Assembly (NCBI RefSeq): GCF_012184415.1
Contig: NZ_VTOX01000008.1
Coordinates: 171,637 to 235,636, forward strand
Reading direction: 5' to 3'
DNA length: 64,000 nt
Source: Ramlibacter lithotrophicus
Lineage (GTDB): Bacteria; Pseudomonadota; Gammaproteobacteria; Burkholderiales; Burkholderiaceae_C
Below, piece by piece: positions 15,705-23,145 of the stretch. The notes beneath the pieces are model-generated. The model had not been told where the DNA came from. It made no database searches and saw nothing but the letters and a program-made list of their open reading frames with translations. Both the position numbers and the translations under genes were made by a program. Every line of letters begins with the position of its first letter. Within the stretch, counting starts at the first letter, position 1.

Positions 15705-17057
15705 CTAGGCGGCGTGCCGCGCCGCCGGCAGCGATATCCGCACGGCCAGTCCGCCCAGTGCCGCCGACTGCCGCACCGCCACCTGGGCGCGGTGCAGGTC
15801 CGCGATGCGCCGCACGATCGACCAGCCGAGCCCGCTGCCGCTGGCTTCGTTGCCGGCGACGCGGAAGAACCGCTGTCCCAGGCGCGCGAGGTCGGCGTCG
15901 GGCAGGCCGGGGCCGCTGTCTTCCACCGTCAGCACGACCTGGCCGGCTTCGGCCGCGAGGCGCACGGCGATGCGGGCCCGCGGCGGGCTGTAGCGGGCGG
16001 CGTTGTCGACCAGGTTGCGCACCAGCACGTACAGCAGAACCTCGTCGCCCACCACCACGCTGGCCGCGCCGGCGTCGACGTCGAGCATCTGGCCACGGGC
16101 GAGCGCCGCCGGCGCGACCTCGGCGACCGCGCCGCGCACCACGGCGGCGAGGTCGACGCGTTCGCCCGCCGCAGCCGCGTCCGCTTCCAGCCGCGACAGC
16201 GTCAGCAGTTGCTCGACCAGGCGCGCGGCGCGGTCGCAGCCGGCCAGCGTGTTGCGCAGCGCGTGGCGGCGGCGCTCGTCGTCGGCTTCGGCCAGCGCCA
16301 CCTGTGCCTGCGCCCGGATCGCGGCGATCGGCGTGCGCAGTTCGTGCGCCGCGTCGGCCGTGAAGCGGCGCTCCGAATCCAGCAGGGCCGCGATGCGCGC
16401 GAACAGTCCGTTGAGCGCGCCGACCATCGGTGCCATCTCGGAGGGCGCGCCGCCGAGCGCGACCGGTTGCAGGTCGTCGGCCGCGCGGCCGGCCAGCGTG
16501 CGGCCCAGCCGCCGCAGCGGCGCCACGCCGCGCGCTACGGCCCACCACACCGCCAGCCCCAGGACCGGGAGCGCCAGCAGCATCGGCCAGGCGGCGCTGC
16601 GCAGCACGGCGCGCAGGATGGAACTGCGCGAATCCATCCGCTCACCGACATAGACCTGCACGTCGCGCTCCGCACCCTGCGCCGCGAACACGCGCCAGTC
16701 CGCGCCGGCCACCGACACCGTGCGAAAGCCGCGCTCGAAGCCCGTGCCGGCACCGACCGCCGGCCAGGCCGGGGCATTGGCCGAGCGCAGCACCAGTTCT
16801 CCTTCATGGAACACCAGGAATGCCACCTTCGGCGCGTAGCGGTGCAGCGTCGGCGCGTCCAGCAGGCCGTCGTCGTCCAGGTCGGCCTGTTGCACCACCA
16901 GCAGTGCCGCCGCCTGCGCCAGATGGCTGTCCAGGAGCTCGTCGAGTTCGTGGCGGGCATCGACCCAGGTCAGCGCCGCGACGGCGGCCCAGACCAGCAG
17001 CACCATGCCCAGCACCAGTGACACCAGCCGGCCCTGCAGCGATGCCGGCTTCGTCAT
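15705..17057 (-). CDS. two-component sensor histidine kinase (QseC/PmrB type)
   Basis: This 450-residue membrane kinase has two transmembrane helices (about 12-32 and 156-175) bounding a periplasmic sensor loop of about 120 residues. A HAMP linker, a HisKA domain with His238 (DAAHELRTP), and a HATPase domain follow, with N-box (LVRNLVDNAARYS), DSGPGLP and GSGLGWSIV. The start codon overlaps the stop of the response-regulator gene by 4 bp, so they are co-translated. The same strand continues upstream with cytochrome b, diheme cytochrome c and SHP-type cytochrome genes. The kinase therefore probably regulates this redox operon. The signal is unknown. Confidence 0.93.
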   Translation of the reverse strand: MTKPASLQGRLVSLVLGMVLLVWAAVAALTWVDARHELDELLDSHLAQAAALLVVQQADLDDDGLLDAPTLHRYAPKVAFLVFHEGELVLRSANAPAWPAVGAGTGFERGFRTVSVAGADWRVFAAQGAERDVQVYVGERMDSRSSILRAVLRSAAWPMLLALPVLGLAVWWAVARGVAPLRRLGRTLAGRAADDLQPVALGGAPSEMAPMVGALNGLFARIAALLDSERRFTADAAHELRTPIAAIRAQAQVALAEADDERRRHALRNTLAGCDRAARLVEQLLTLSRLEADAAAAGERVDLAAVVRGAVAEVAPAALARGQMLDVDAGAASVVVGDEVLLYVLVRNLVDNAARYSPPRARIAVRLAAEAGQVVLTVEDSGPGLPDADLARLGQRFFRVAGNEASGSGLGWSIVRRIADLHRAQVAVRQSAALGGLAVRISLPAARHAA

Positions 17058-17725
17058 GGCGCCGCCGCTTCCCGCGCGATCATGTAGCCGACGCCGCGCA
17101 CGGTCTGGATCAGCCCGGCGCCGAGCTTGCGCCGCAGGTGGTGCACGTGGACCTCGATCGCATTGCTTTCCACCTCGCGGCCCCAGCTGTAGAGCTGCTG
17201 CTCGAGCTGCTCGCGCGAGAGCACGCGGCCGGCGTGCAGCATCAGGACGTGCAGCAGATCGAACTCGCGCGCCGGCAGCAGCAGCGCCTCGCCGCCCCGG
17301 CGGACCGTGCGCGACGCCGGATCCAGCTCGACGCCTTGCGCGCAGAGGCGCTCACGAGGCTGGCCATGGGCACGCCGCACCAGTGCCCGCAGGCGTGCGG
17401 CGAGTTCGTCCAGGTCCACGGGCTTGACCACATAGTCGTCGGCACCGACGTCGAGGCCGCGGATGCGGTCGGCCACCGCGTCGCGCGCGGTGAGCACGAG
17501 CACCGGCAGCGTGACGCCGGCGCGGCGCACGGCCGCCAGCACGTCCATCCCGTCCTTCATCGGCAGGCCCAGGTCCAGCACCGCCGCGGCGTACGGCTCC
17601 GCGCGCAGCTCGCGCTCGGCGGCGTCGCCGGTGCGGACCCAGTCGACGTGGAACCCCGACTGCCGCAGCCCGGCCCGCAGGCCGTCGCCCAGCAGGGGAT
17701 CGTCTTCGACCAGCAGGATGCGCAT
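17054..17725 (-). CDS. OmpR-family response regulator (QseB/PmrA type)
   Basis: This 223-residue regulator has a receiver domain (1-118; phosphoacceptor Asp51 in VLDLGLPMKDG, acidic pair Asp8-Asp9, Lys101 in VVKPVDLDE). A winged-helix DNA-binding domain follows (about 125-220), with the recognition helix in ESNAIEVHVHHLRRKLG and the wing motif TVRGVGYMI. It is followed by the cognate kinase with a 4-bp overlap. A direct-repeat motif like the PmrA/QseB box lies ahead of the first gene of this operon (19374-19390), consistent with autoregulation. Confidence 0.94.
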   Translation of the reverse strand: MRILLVEDDPLLGDGLRAGLRQSGFHVDWVRTGDAAERELRAEPYAAAVLDLGLPMKDGMDVLAAVRRAGVTLPVLVLTARDAVADRIRGLDVGADDYVVKPVDLDELAARLRALVRRAHGQPRERLCAQGVELDPASRTVRRGGEALLLPAREFDLLHVLMLHAGRVLSREQLEQQLYSWGREVESNAIEVHVHHLRRKLGAGLIQTVRGVGYMIAREAAAP

Positions 17726-17752
17726 GGACCGGGACGGCAGGCGCCGCCTTCC

Positions 17753-18475
17753 TCAATCGTCGTCGTCGTGTTCGATTGTGCTCCACGCTCGCTGACCGCC
17801 GGCCAGCAGGCCCTCGCCCGGCGCCGCCTGCCACTGCAGCCACCAGAAGCCCAGCACCGCCACCAGCATCAGCGCGGCCACACTGCGCCAGGCGCCGTGG
17901 ATCGCTTCCTCGCGTGGTGCGCTCTTGCGTCCGGTGACCATGGAGGCGACCAGGTTCTCGCGATGCAGCCAGCTGCTGATCGCCACCGCGGCGACGTGCA
18001 CGGCCACCAGCGCCAGCATGGCGTTGGCGACGCCTTCGTGCACGTCCTCCAGCCACTCGCCGCCCATGTCGTTGAACAGCGCCCAGCCGGTGGCCGGCAC
18101 CGCGACGGCCAGCAACAGGAGCGCCACGATGGCGAGCGCGCCGGCGGGGTTGTGGCCGACGTGGTGCTCCGGGCGGCCGCGCAGCAGCGACTTCAGGTAG
18201 CCCGCGACGGCGGCCGGGCCGCGCACGAAATCGGTGAACCGGGCGTGGCGCGTGCCGAACAGGCCCCACAACACGCGGAAGGCGACGAGCCCAGCCATCG
18301 TGTAGCCCAGGGTCACGTGCGCCAGGCGCCAGCGCTCGCTTTCGGCGGTGAGCCAGGCGCCGGCGAAGGTCAGCACCAGCAGCCAGTGGAACACCCGCAC
18401 CGGGGCGTCCCAGACGAGGACGCGGGTGGGGGCGGCGGACCGCGCGTCAGCGCGGGATGCGGACTCGGTGTTCAT
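17753..18475 (-). CDS. cytochrome b561-type membrane protein (SHP/DHC partner)
   Basis: This 240-residue integral membrane di-heme cytochrome b has four main membrane helices. Candidate haem His ligands are visible in RVFHWLLVLTFAGAWLT, RLAHVTLGYTMAGLVAFR, EDVHEGVANAMLALVAVHVAAV and the later SSWLHRENL. The N-terminal WDAPVRVFHW is typical of the b561/NiFe-hydrogenase b-type family. The C-terminus ends in an acidic IEHDDDD tail. The start at 18475 overlaps the diheme cytochrome gene by 29 bp. With the neighbouring DHC and SHP genes it forms the known SHP-DHC-cytochrome b gene set, in which it would pass electrons from quinol to the periplasmic haem proteins. Confidence 0.9.
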   Translation of the reverse strand: MNTESASRADARSAAPTRVLVWDAPVRVFHWLLVLTFAGAWLTAESERWRLAHVTLGYTMAGLVAFRVLWGLFGTRHARFTDFVRGPAAVAGYLKSLLRGRPEHHVGHNPAGALAIVALLLLAVAVPATGWALFNDMGGEWLEDVHEGVANAMLALVAVHVAAVAISSWLHRENLVASMVTGRKSAPREEAIHGAWRSVAALMLVAVLGFWWLQWQAAPGEGLLAGGQRAWSTIEHDDDD

Positions 18476-18920
18476 CGAAATCTCCCTGGTTGGCTTGGGA
18501 ATGGCAGGCGCCGCAGTTGGCGGGGCTCTTGACGGCGGCCGAGCGCCATGTCGCGGCCGGCACTTCGTCGTGCTCGCGGACGAACCACGCCGAGCGGGTG
18601 ATGCGGTCCTGCGGCGGCGCCTCGCGCGCGTGCCGCGAGCTGCCGGCGTTGGCGGCGAGCCAGGACGACAGTTGCTGCGCGGTGGCCGCGTCCAGCGACG
18701 CGTCCGTGGCGTAGTGGCGCGACAAAGTGCCCATGACGCGCTGCCACGACGACGCGGGCAACAGGCCGGGCGGGTACGGTGCATGGCAGGTTCCGCATTC
18801 CTCTTGGTAGGCGGGCAGCAATCCCACGCCGCGCGATCCGTGGTCGCCCGCGTGCAGCGCGCCGGCGAAGAGGGCGAGGGCCGCCGCCGCGAAGGCGGGC
18901 CATGGTCTGGACTGGTTCAT
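18447..18920 (-). CDS. periplasmic diheme cytochrome c (DHC)
   Basis: This 157-residue exported cytochrome has a signal peptide (about 1-24, ending LHAGD). Two covalent haem sites follow, CGTCH (Cys42/Cys45) and CGACH (Cys136/Cys139). The spacing and small size fit the DHC family that accompanies SHP in photosynthetic bacteria and Shewanella. Proposed role: electron carrier between membrane cytochrome b and SHP. ATG at 18920 is chosen because it starts the signal peptide; 24 upstream codons are open but implausible. It lies 14 bp downstream of the SHP stop and overlaps the cytochrome b gene. Confidence 0.92.
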   Translation of the reverse strand: MNQSRPWPAFAAAALALFAGALHAGDHGSRGVGLLPAYQEECGTCHAPYPPGLLPASSWQRVMGTLSRHYATDASLDAATAQQLSSWLAANAGSSRHAREAPPQDRITRSAWFVREHDEVPAATWRSAAVKSPANCGACHSQANQGDFDEHRVRIPR

Positions 18921-18934
18921 CGGTCCGCCTTGCG

Positions 18935-19339
18935 TCAGGGCTTGAGCGTCAGCAGCCAGGCGAGCACGTCGGCTTTCTCGGCCGGCGTGCATTCGCGTCC
19001 GGCCACGTCATTGCAGTTGCGGCGGAACCATTTCTCCACCTTGGCGGGATCGGTGAAGCGTGCGGCCCTCGCGGCCGGGGCCAGGGCCGCGATCGGCTTG
19101 CCGGTGCCCGCGTGCCGGCCGGGTTTGGTCGGCAGCTGGCCGTGACAGGACGCACAGCTCCATTCCCGCCCGTGGGTGGTGGTGAAGAACTGCTGGCCGC
19201 GCGCGGGCGACGCCGCGGCGCCCGCCTGCGCCGTGTAGCCGGACAGCAGTTGCGCCGGTGTCGCCGCCTGCGCGGTGGCCGCGGTGAGGCCCGAGAAGAT
19301 GATGGCCGCCAGCCGGCGGCCTGGTCGTGGATGCGTCAT
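18935..19339 (-). CDS. SHP-type cytochrome c (DUF1924)
   Basis: This 134-residue periplasmic monohaem cytochrome has a signal peptide (about 1-25, ATAQA). The haem site is CASCH at 62-66. The C-terminal half (KWFRRNCNDVAGRECTPAEKAD) carries Cys109 and Cys117, likely a disulfide, and an Asn beside Cys109. In the characterised Rhodobacter protein an Asn in this region is the sixth haem ligand that is displaced on reduction, letting the haem bind O2 or other small molecules. First gene of the shp-dhc-cytb-regulator-kinase operon. Physiological substrate of the family is not settled. Confidence 0.88.
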   Translation of the reverse strand: MTHPRPGRRLAAIIFSGLTAATAQAATPAQLLSGYTAQAGAAASPARGQQFFTTTHGREWSCASCHGQLPTKPGRHAGTGKPIAALAPAARAARFTDPAKVEKWFRRNCNDVAGRECTPAEKADVLAWLLTLKP

Positions 19340-19373
19340 GGCAACTCCCTGGCTGCCATGGTCGCGGGGCGGG

Positions 19374-19390
19374 CTTATCGGTTTCTTAAG
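19374..19390 (-). promoter_or_regulatory. PmrA/QseB-like direct-repeat box upstream of the SHP operon
   Basis: Read on the minus strand this is CTTAAG-N5-GATAAG, 35 bp ahead of the SHP start codon. PmrA/QseB-type regulators bind two TTAAG-like half sites spaced 11 bp; the first half is perfect and the second keeps TAAG. The overlapping GCCTCC-N4-GGAGGC hairpin (19390-19405) may weakly end the preceding lipoprotein transcript. Confidence 0.4.
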
Positions 19391-19409
19391 CCTCCCCCCG
19401 GAGGCGGCG

Positions 19410-19763
19410 CTACTTCGCCGTGCAGGGCTTTTCGAGGTGGACGCCCGACGCCATCTGCGAATTGGCCTTCTGGCAGGCGGCGAGGTCCTGGTAATGCGCC
19501 AGCACCTGCAGGTCCGGCGGGTTGTACCAGAGCGTCGCCTGGGCCCGCAGCACGCCGGCTGTCGAGGCCGGTTCGCATTTCGCGTTGGCGGCGGCGACCG
19601 ACTCGACCCGCCGGCAGAAGTCCTCCGACGGGTAGTCGATCTGCATCACCGGCGCGCCGCCAGCATCGCGGTACACGAGGTGCTTGCCCCAGGAGATCTT
19701 GCCCTGGCTGGCGCAGCCGGCCAGCAGGACGGAAAGAAGGAAGAAGCTCGTCAGCGTCCGCAT
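19410..19763 (-). CDS. small lipoprotein of unknown function
   Basis: This 117-residue protein has a lipoprotein signal: hydrophobic SFFLLSVLLAGC with the lipobox LAGC, so Cys17 is probably lipidated. The mature part holds four further Cys (in FCRRVE, AKCEP, AACQK and KPCTAK), suggesting two disulfides in the periplasm. I do not recognise a named family. ATG at 19763 starts the signal directly; 18 upstream in-frame codons are dismissed. It precedes the SHP operon on the same strand with a 70-bp gap containing a regulatory motif, so it is probably a separate unit. Confidence 0.75.
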   Translation of the reverse strand: MRTLTSFFLLSVLLAGCASQGKISWGKHLVYRDAGGAPVMQIDYPSEDFCRRVESVAAANAKCEPASTAGVLRAQATLWYNPPDLQVLAHYQDLAACQKANSQMASGVHLEKPCTAK

Positions 19764-19851
19764 GGATTCTCCGCGGGCCGGCACGGATGGCCCGGTGTGC
19801 GGACGTTTGTACGACATCGCGCCCGGCCGCGGGGCGCGTCGTAACCAGGCG

Positions 19852-20088
19852 TCAGCCCTTCGCGAGCGCGATCCGGATCACAGGACGCGGCCCGGCGTCG
19901 GCGGCCGCGCCTTGCGGTGCCACCGGATCGAGCCCCCAGGTGTCCCAGCCCTCGCCGAAGATCTCCACCGGGTGCTGGGTGCGGTCCGAGCCGTTGCCGC
20001 ACTGCATGTCGTCGGCGGGGCAGTACTTGTCGCAGCCCCAGCAGTTGCGCTCGGGGTGGGCGGGGTTGACGGGAAACTTCTTGGCCAT
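19852..20088 (-). CDS. DUF3079 small Cys-rich protein
   Basis: This 78-residue protein has the highly conserved N-terminal pattern KFPVNPAHPERNCWGCDKYCPADDMQCGNGSDRTQHP. The four cysteines in C-x2-C-x3-C and a later Cys suggest a metal or Fe-S site, then GEGWDTWG. This matches the DUF3079 family of proteobacteria, whose function is unknown. The longer open frame reaches 20328, but the family start Met-Ala-Lys-Lys at 20088 is clear. It is divergent from the glucan phosphorylase gene, with a 205-bp gap between them. Confidence 0.85.
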   Translation of the reverse strand: MAKKFPVNPAHPERNCWGCDKYCPADDMQCGNGSDRTQHPVEIFGEGWDTWGLDPVAPQGAAADAGPRPVIRIALAKG

Positions 20089-20293
20089 GTGGGCGGGTGA
20101 TGCCTCATCCGCGCCGGCGGCGCGGCAGACTTTGAAAGTACCTATTCTGCGCACCTTGGGCGGGGAAAACTTGCGTTTGCGCAACTGGCGGGCCTCGTGG
20201 CCGCAGCCGGCGCGCCACGCCCGAGCCGACCCAAAAGAGCAGCCGCAGCGGCTATAGTGCCTCTCCGTTTCCGGCACGAGAAAGGCCCTGGCT

Positions 20294-22150
20294 GTGAAAA
20301 AGAGTGCGACGGATCCCGTCTGCGGCATGACGGTGCTGCCCGACAGCCAGCTGTCGGCGCATCACAAGCGAAGGACCGTGTACTTCTGTTCGGAGTACTG
20401 CCGCGACAAGTTCGTCGAACAACCGGAGCGCTACCTGCCGGCGCTGGTCGCTTCCGGCGGCGACGGCGACAAGGCCCGCCGCCGCATCGCGTACTTCTCG
20501 ATGGAAGTGGCCGTGCAGTCCGACATGCCGATCTATTCCGGCGGGCTGGGCGTGCTGGCCGGCGACATGCTCAAGTCCTGCGCCGACCTGCGGCTGCCAC
20601 TGGTCGCCGTCTCGCTGCTCTACCGCAAGGGGTATTTCGACCAGTCGCTGGACGCCAGCGGCGGCCAGAAAGAAGCGCCCGTCCAATGGGATGTGGAGAA
20701 ATTCGTCAAGCCGCTGTCGCCCGTGATCGAACTCGAGATCGAGCGCCGCACGGTCAAGGTGCGGGCCTGGCAGTACGACGTGGCCGGACAGGCGGGGCAC
20801 AGCGTGCCGCTGATCCTGCTGGACACCGACATGGAAGGCAACGCGCCGGCCGACCGCGCGCTGGTGCACCACCTGTACGGCGGCGACCAGAAGTACCGGC
20901 TCGCGCAGGAGGTGCTGCTGGGCATAGGCGGCGTCAAGATGCTGCGCGCCCTGGGCTACGCGGGGCTGCAGAAGTACCACATGAACGAGGGCCACGCGAG
21001 CCTGCTCGTGCTGGAACTGCTGGGCGAAGGCAACTGGGCCGTCGAGTCGCCGGATTTCGCCAGCGTGCGCAACCGCTGCGTGTTCACGACGCACACGCCG
21101 GTGCCGGCCGGACACGACCATTTCGGCTACGACCTGCTGCAGAAGGTGCTGCCCGCACGCATGCCCAAGTCATTGCTGCAAATGCTGGGCGGACGCGAGG
21201 AACTGAACATGACGCGGCTGGGATTCAACCTCAGCCGCTACGTCAACGGCGTGGCCAAACGCCATGGCGAGGTCTCGCGGGAGATGTTCCCCGGCTACGC
21301 GATCCACCACATCACCAACGGCGTGCACTCCGCCACCTGGACCTGCGACAGCTTCAGGCGCCTGTTCGACAGGTTCCTGCCCGGCTGGTCCAACGACCCG
21401 TCCATGCTGCGCCATGCAGTGGGCATTCCGCGCGAGGCCGTCTGGGCGGCGCATGTGGAGGCCAAGGCCAGGTTGCTGGCCCTGGTGCGCGAACGCAGCG
21501 GCGTGGCGCTCGACCCGCAGGCCCTCACCATCGTCTTCGCGCGCCGCGCCACCGCGTACAAGCGCGCGGACCTGGTGTTCAGCGACGTCGCGCGGCTGCG
21601 CCAGATCGCGAAGCAGCACGGGCGGCTGCAGTTCGTCTTCGCCGGCAAGGCGCACCCGAAGGACCTGGACGGCAAGAAGCTGATCAAGCGGGTGGTCGGC
21701 GTCGGCAAGCAGATGGCCGGGGATGTCTCGGTCGTGTACCTGCAGAACTACGACATGGACCTCGCGAAGGTGCTGGTTTCCGGCGCCGACGTCTGGCTCA
21801 ACACGCCGCAGCGCCCGCTGGAAGCATCCGGGACCTCTGGCATGAAGGCGGCGCACAACGGCGTGCCCAGCTTCAGCACGCTGGACGGCTGGTGGCTCGA
21901 AGGCTATCTCGAGGGGCTGACCGGCTGGGCCATCGGCTCGAGCGAGGCGGGGCAGGGCGACGCGGCCAAGGTCGACAGGCAGGATGCCGAAGACCTCTAC
22001 CGCAAGCTGGAAACGGCGCTGGTGCCCACCTTCTACGAGCGCCGCGAGCACTGGATCGACGTGATGCGCCACGCCATCGCCCTGAATGCCTCGTACTTCA
22101 ACACCCACCGCATGGTGCAGGAGTACGCGACCAACGCGTATCTCGGCTGA
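20294..22150 (+). CDS. alpha-glucan phosphorylase (GT35) with N-terminal YHS domain
   Basis: This 618-residue protein removes glucose units from alpha-1,4-glucans as glucose 1-phosphate, with PLP as cofactor. Residues about 7-46 form a YHS domain (DPVCGM with Cys10, and FCSEYC with Cys32/Cys36), a small metal-binding module usually found in copper ATPases and hydroxylases. The phosphorylase part begins at RIAYFSMEVAVQSDMP and shows YSGGLGVLAGD, KYHMNEGHAS, FTTHTPVPAGHD, FARRATAYKRADL and the PLP motif EASGTSGMKAAHNG with Lys518. It is the short type of alpha-glucan family phosphorylase, well below the roughly 800 residues of GlgP/MalP. The GTG/ATG region near 20294 gives a start directly on the YHS motif. 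No other glycogen genes are nearby. Confidence 0.9.
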   Translation: MKKSATDPVCGMTVLPDSQLSAHHKRRTVYFCSEYCRDKFVEQPERYLPALVASGGDGDKARRRIAYFSMEVAVQSDMPIYSGGLGVLAGDMLKSCADLRLPLVAVSLLYRKGYFDQSLDASGGQKEAPVQWDVEKFVKPLSPVIELEIERRTVKVRAWQYDVAGQAGHSVPLILLDTDMEGNAPADRALVHHLYGGDQKYRLAQEVLLGIGGVKMLRALGYAGLQKYHMNEGHASLLVLELLGEGNWAVESPDFASVRNRCVFTTHTPVPAGHDHFGYDLLQKVLPARMPKSLLQMLGGREELNMTRLGFNLSRYVNGVAKRHGEVSREMFPGYAIHHITNGVHSATWTCDSFRRLFDRFLPGWSNDPSMLRHAVGIPREAVWAAHVEAKARLLALVRERSGVALDPQALTIVFARRATAYKRADLVFSDVARLRQIAKQHGRLQFVFAGKAHPKDLDGKKLIKRVVGVGKQMAGDVSVVYLQNYDMDLAKVLVSGADVWLNTPQRPLEASGTSGMKAAHNGVPSFSTLDGWWLEGYLEGLTGWAIGSSEAGQGDAAKVDRQDAEDLYRKLETALVPTFYERREHWIDVMRHAIALNASYFNTHRMVQEYATNAYLG

Positions 22151-22166
22151 CGCGGGCTCTCGGTAC

Positions 22167-22676
22167 CTACAGCCCGCCCTTGGGGTGGGTGGGGTCCACC
22201 CACAGCACCTGTTCCGGTTTCTCCACGGGCTCGATGTCGAGGTTGACGGCGACGGCCTCCCCGTCGCTGCGGCACAGCACGCATTCCAGCGCTTCGGTCG
22301 GGCTGGCGTTGATCTCCTGGTGCGGCACGTAGGGCGGCACGTAGATGAAGTCGCCGGGGCCGGCCTCGGCCGTGAACTCGAGCTGCTCACCCCACCTCAT
22401 CCGTGCGCGACCCTTGACGATGTAGATCACGCTCTCCAGGTGCCCGTGGTGATGCGCGCCGGTCTTCGCGTTCGCATGGATGGTCACCGTGCCGGCCCAC
22501 AGTTTCTGCGCCCCGACGCGGGCGAAGTTGATCGCCGCCTTGCGGTCCATGCCCGGCGTCTGCGCCGTGTTCGGATCGAGCTGGTGGCCCGGGATCACGC
22601 GGACGCCGTCGTGCTTCCAGGGCGCGGCGTGCCCGTGATCGTCATGGCCGTGGGGGTGGTGGTCGTGATTGCTCAT
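22167..22676 (-). CDS. cupin-fold protein with His-rich N-terminus
   Basis: This 169-residue protein has a single cupin domain at about 50-150. Metal-ligand His residues are in GAHHHGHLESVIYIVKG and the second motif is GDFIYVPPYVPHQEINA. The first 18 residues are His/Asp-rich (HDHHPHGHDDHGH) and could bind Ni, Zn or Cu. No signal peptide. Its reaction is unknown; such cupins include dioxygenases and sugar-binding proteins. It converges on the glucan phosphorylase with a 16-bp gap. Confidence 0.8.
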   Translation of the reverse strand: MSNHDHHPHGHDDHGHAAPWKHDGVRVIPGHQLDPNTAQTPGMDRKAAINFARVGAQKLWAGTVTIHANAKTGAHHHGHLESVIYIVKGRARMRWGEQLEFTAEAGPGDFIYVPPYVPHQEINASPTEALECVLCRSDGEAVAVNLDIEPVEKPEQVLWVDPTHPKGGL

Positions 22677-22779
22677 TGCCGGCAGCGTACACGGGCGGCT
22701 GCCGCTTGACGCGGGTCATGGAAATTGACCGCGCCCGCATTAGCGTTGCGGCAGTGATCACCCTGCCGAGGAGGGGGCC

Positions 22780-23139
22780 GTGAAAACCTTGCCTGCCCTG
22801 CTGTTGAGCGCGCTCTGTGCGATGCCGGCGTCCGCCTGCGACCGGGTCGACGCCGCACGGATCCAGCTGGCTTTTACCGAGATGGGCGCATGGTGGTCGG
22901 AGCAGGGCGGCCGCGTCGTGGTGGAGTGGGGCCGCGCCTGGGACGGTGCCGGGCCGCAGCGGCGGGCCCAGCTCCTGCGGACCTTCGCGCAGGCGGACGC
23001 GTGCCTGGCCGGCGCCGTGCGCACGATCGATTTCCAGCGCCATGCGCGGCTGGTCGGCACCGCCTCGGCGGCCGGCGTCGAACTGGCGCCGGCCGTCAGC
23101 CGGGTGGGCGCCGCGGCGCCCGCTCCCGCCTGCCAGTGA
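22780..23139 (+). CDS. small secreted protein of unknown function
   Basis: This 119-residue protein starts at a GTG preceded by a GAGGAGGGGG ribosome-binding site. An N-terminal Sec signal (LPALLLSALCAMPASA, cleaving before Cys-Asp) is followed by a helical region rich in Trp, Arg and Ala, and a Pro/Ala tail. Three Cys are present in the mature part. No family recognised. Convergent with the D-aminoacylase gene, with a 6-bp gap. Confidence 0.6.
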   Translation: MKTLPALLLSALCAMPASACDRVDAARIQLAFTEMGAWWSEQGGRVVVEWGRAWDGAGPQRRAQLLRTFAQADACLAGAVRTIDFQRHARLVGTASAAGVELAPAVSRVGAAAPAPACQ

Positions 23140-23145
23140 AGCGCC

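Noticed and set aside
14055..17021. A 988-residue plus-strand open frame
   Set aside because: Antisense to the UxaA-type dehydratase and the sensor kinase; composition is that of a shadow frame.
20294..22150. YHS domain as a separate small gene before the phosphorylase
   Set aside because: One uninterrupted frame joins them with a short linker, there is no stop, and no ribosome-binding site or start is obvious at the phosphorylase boundary.
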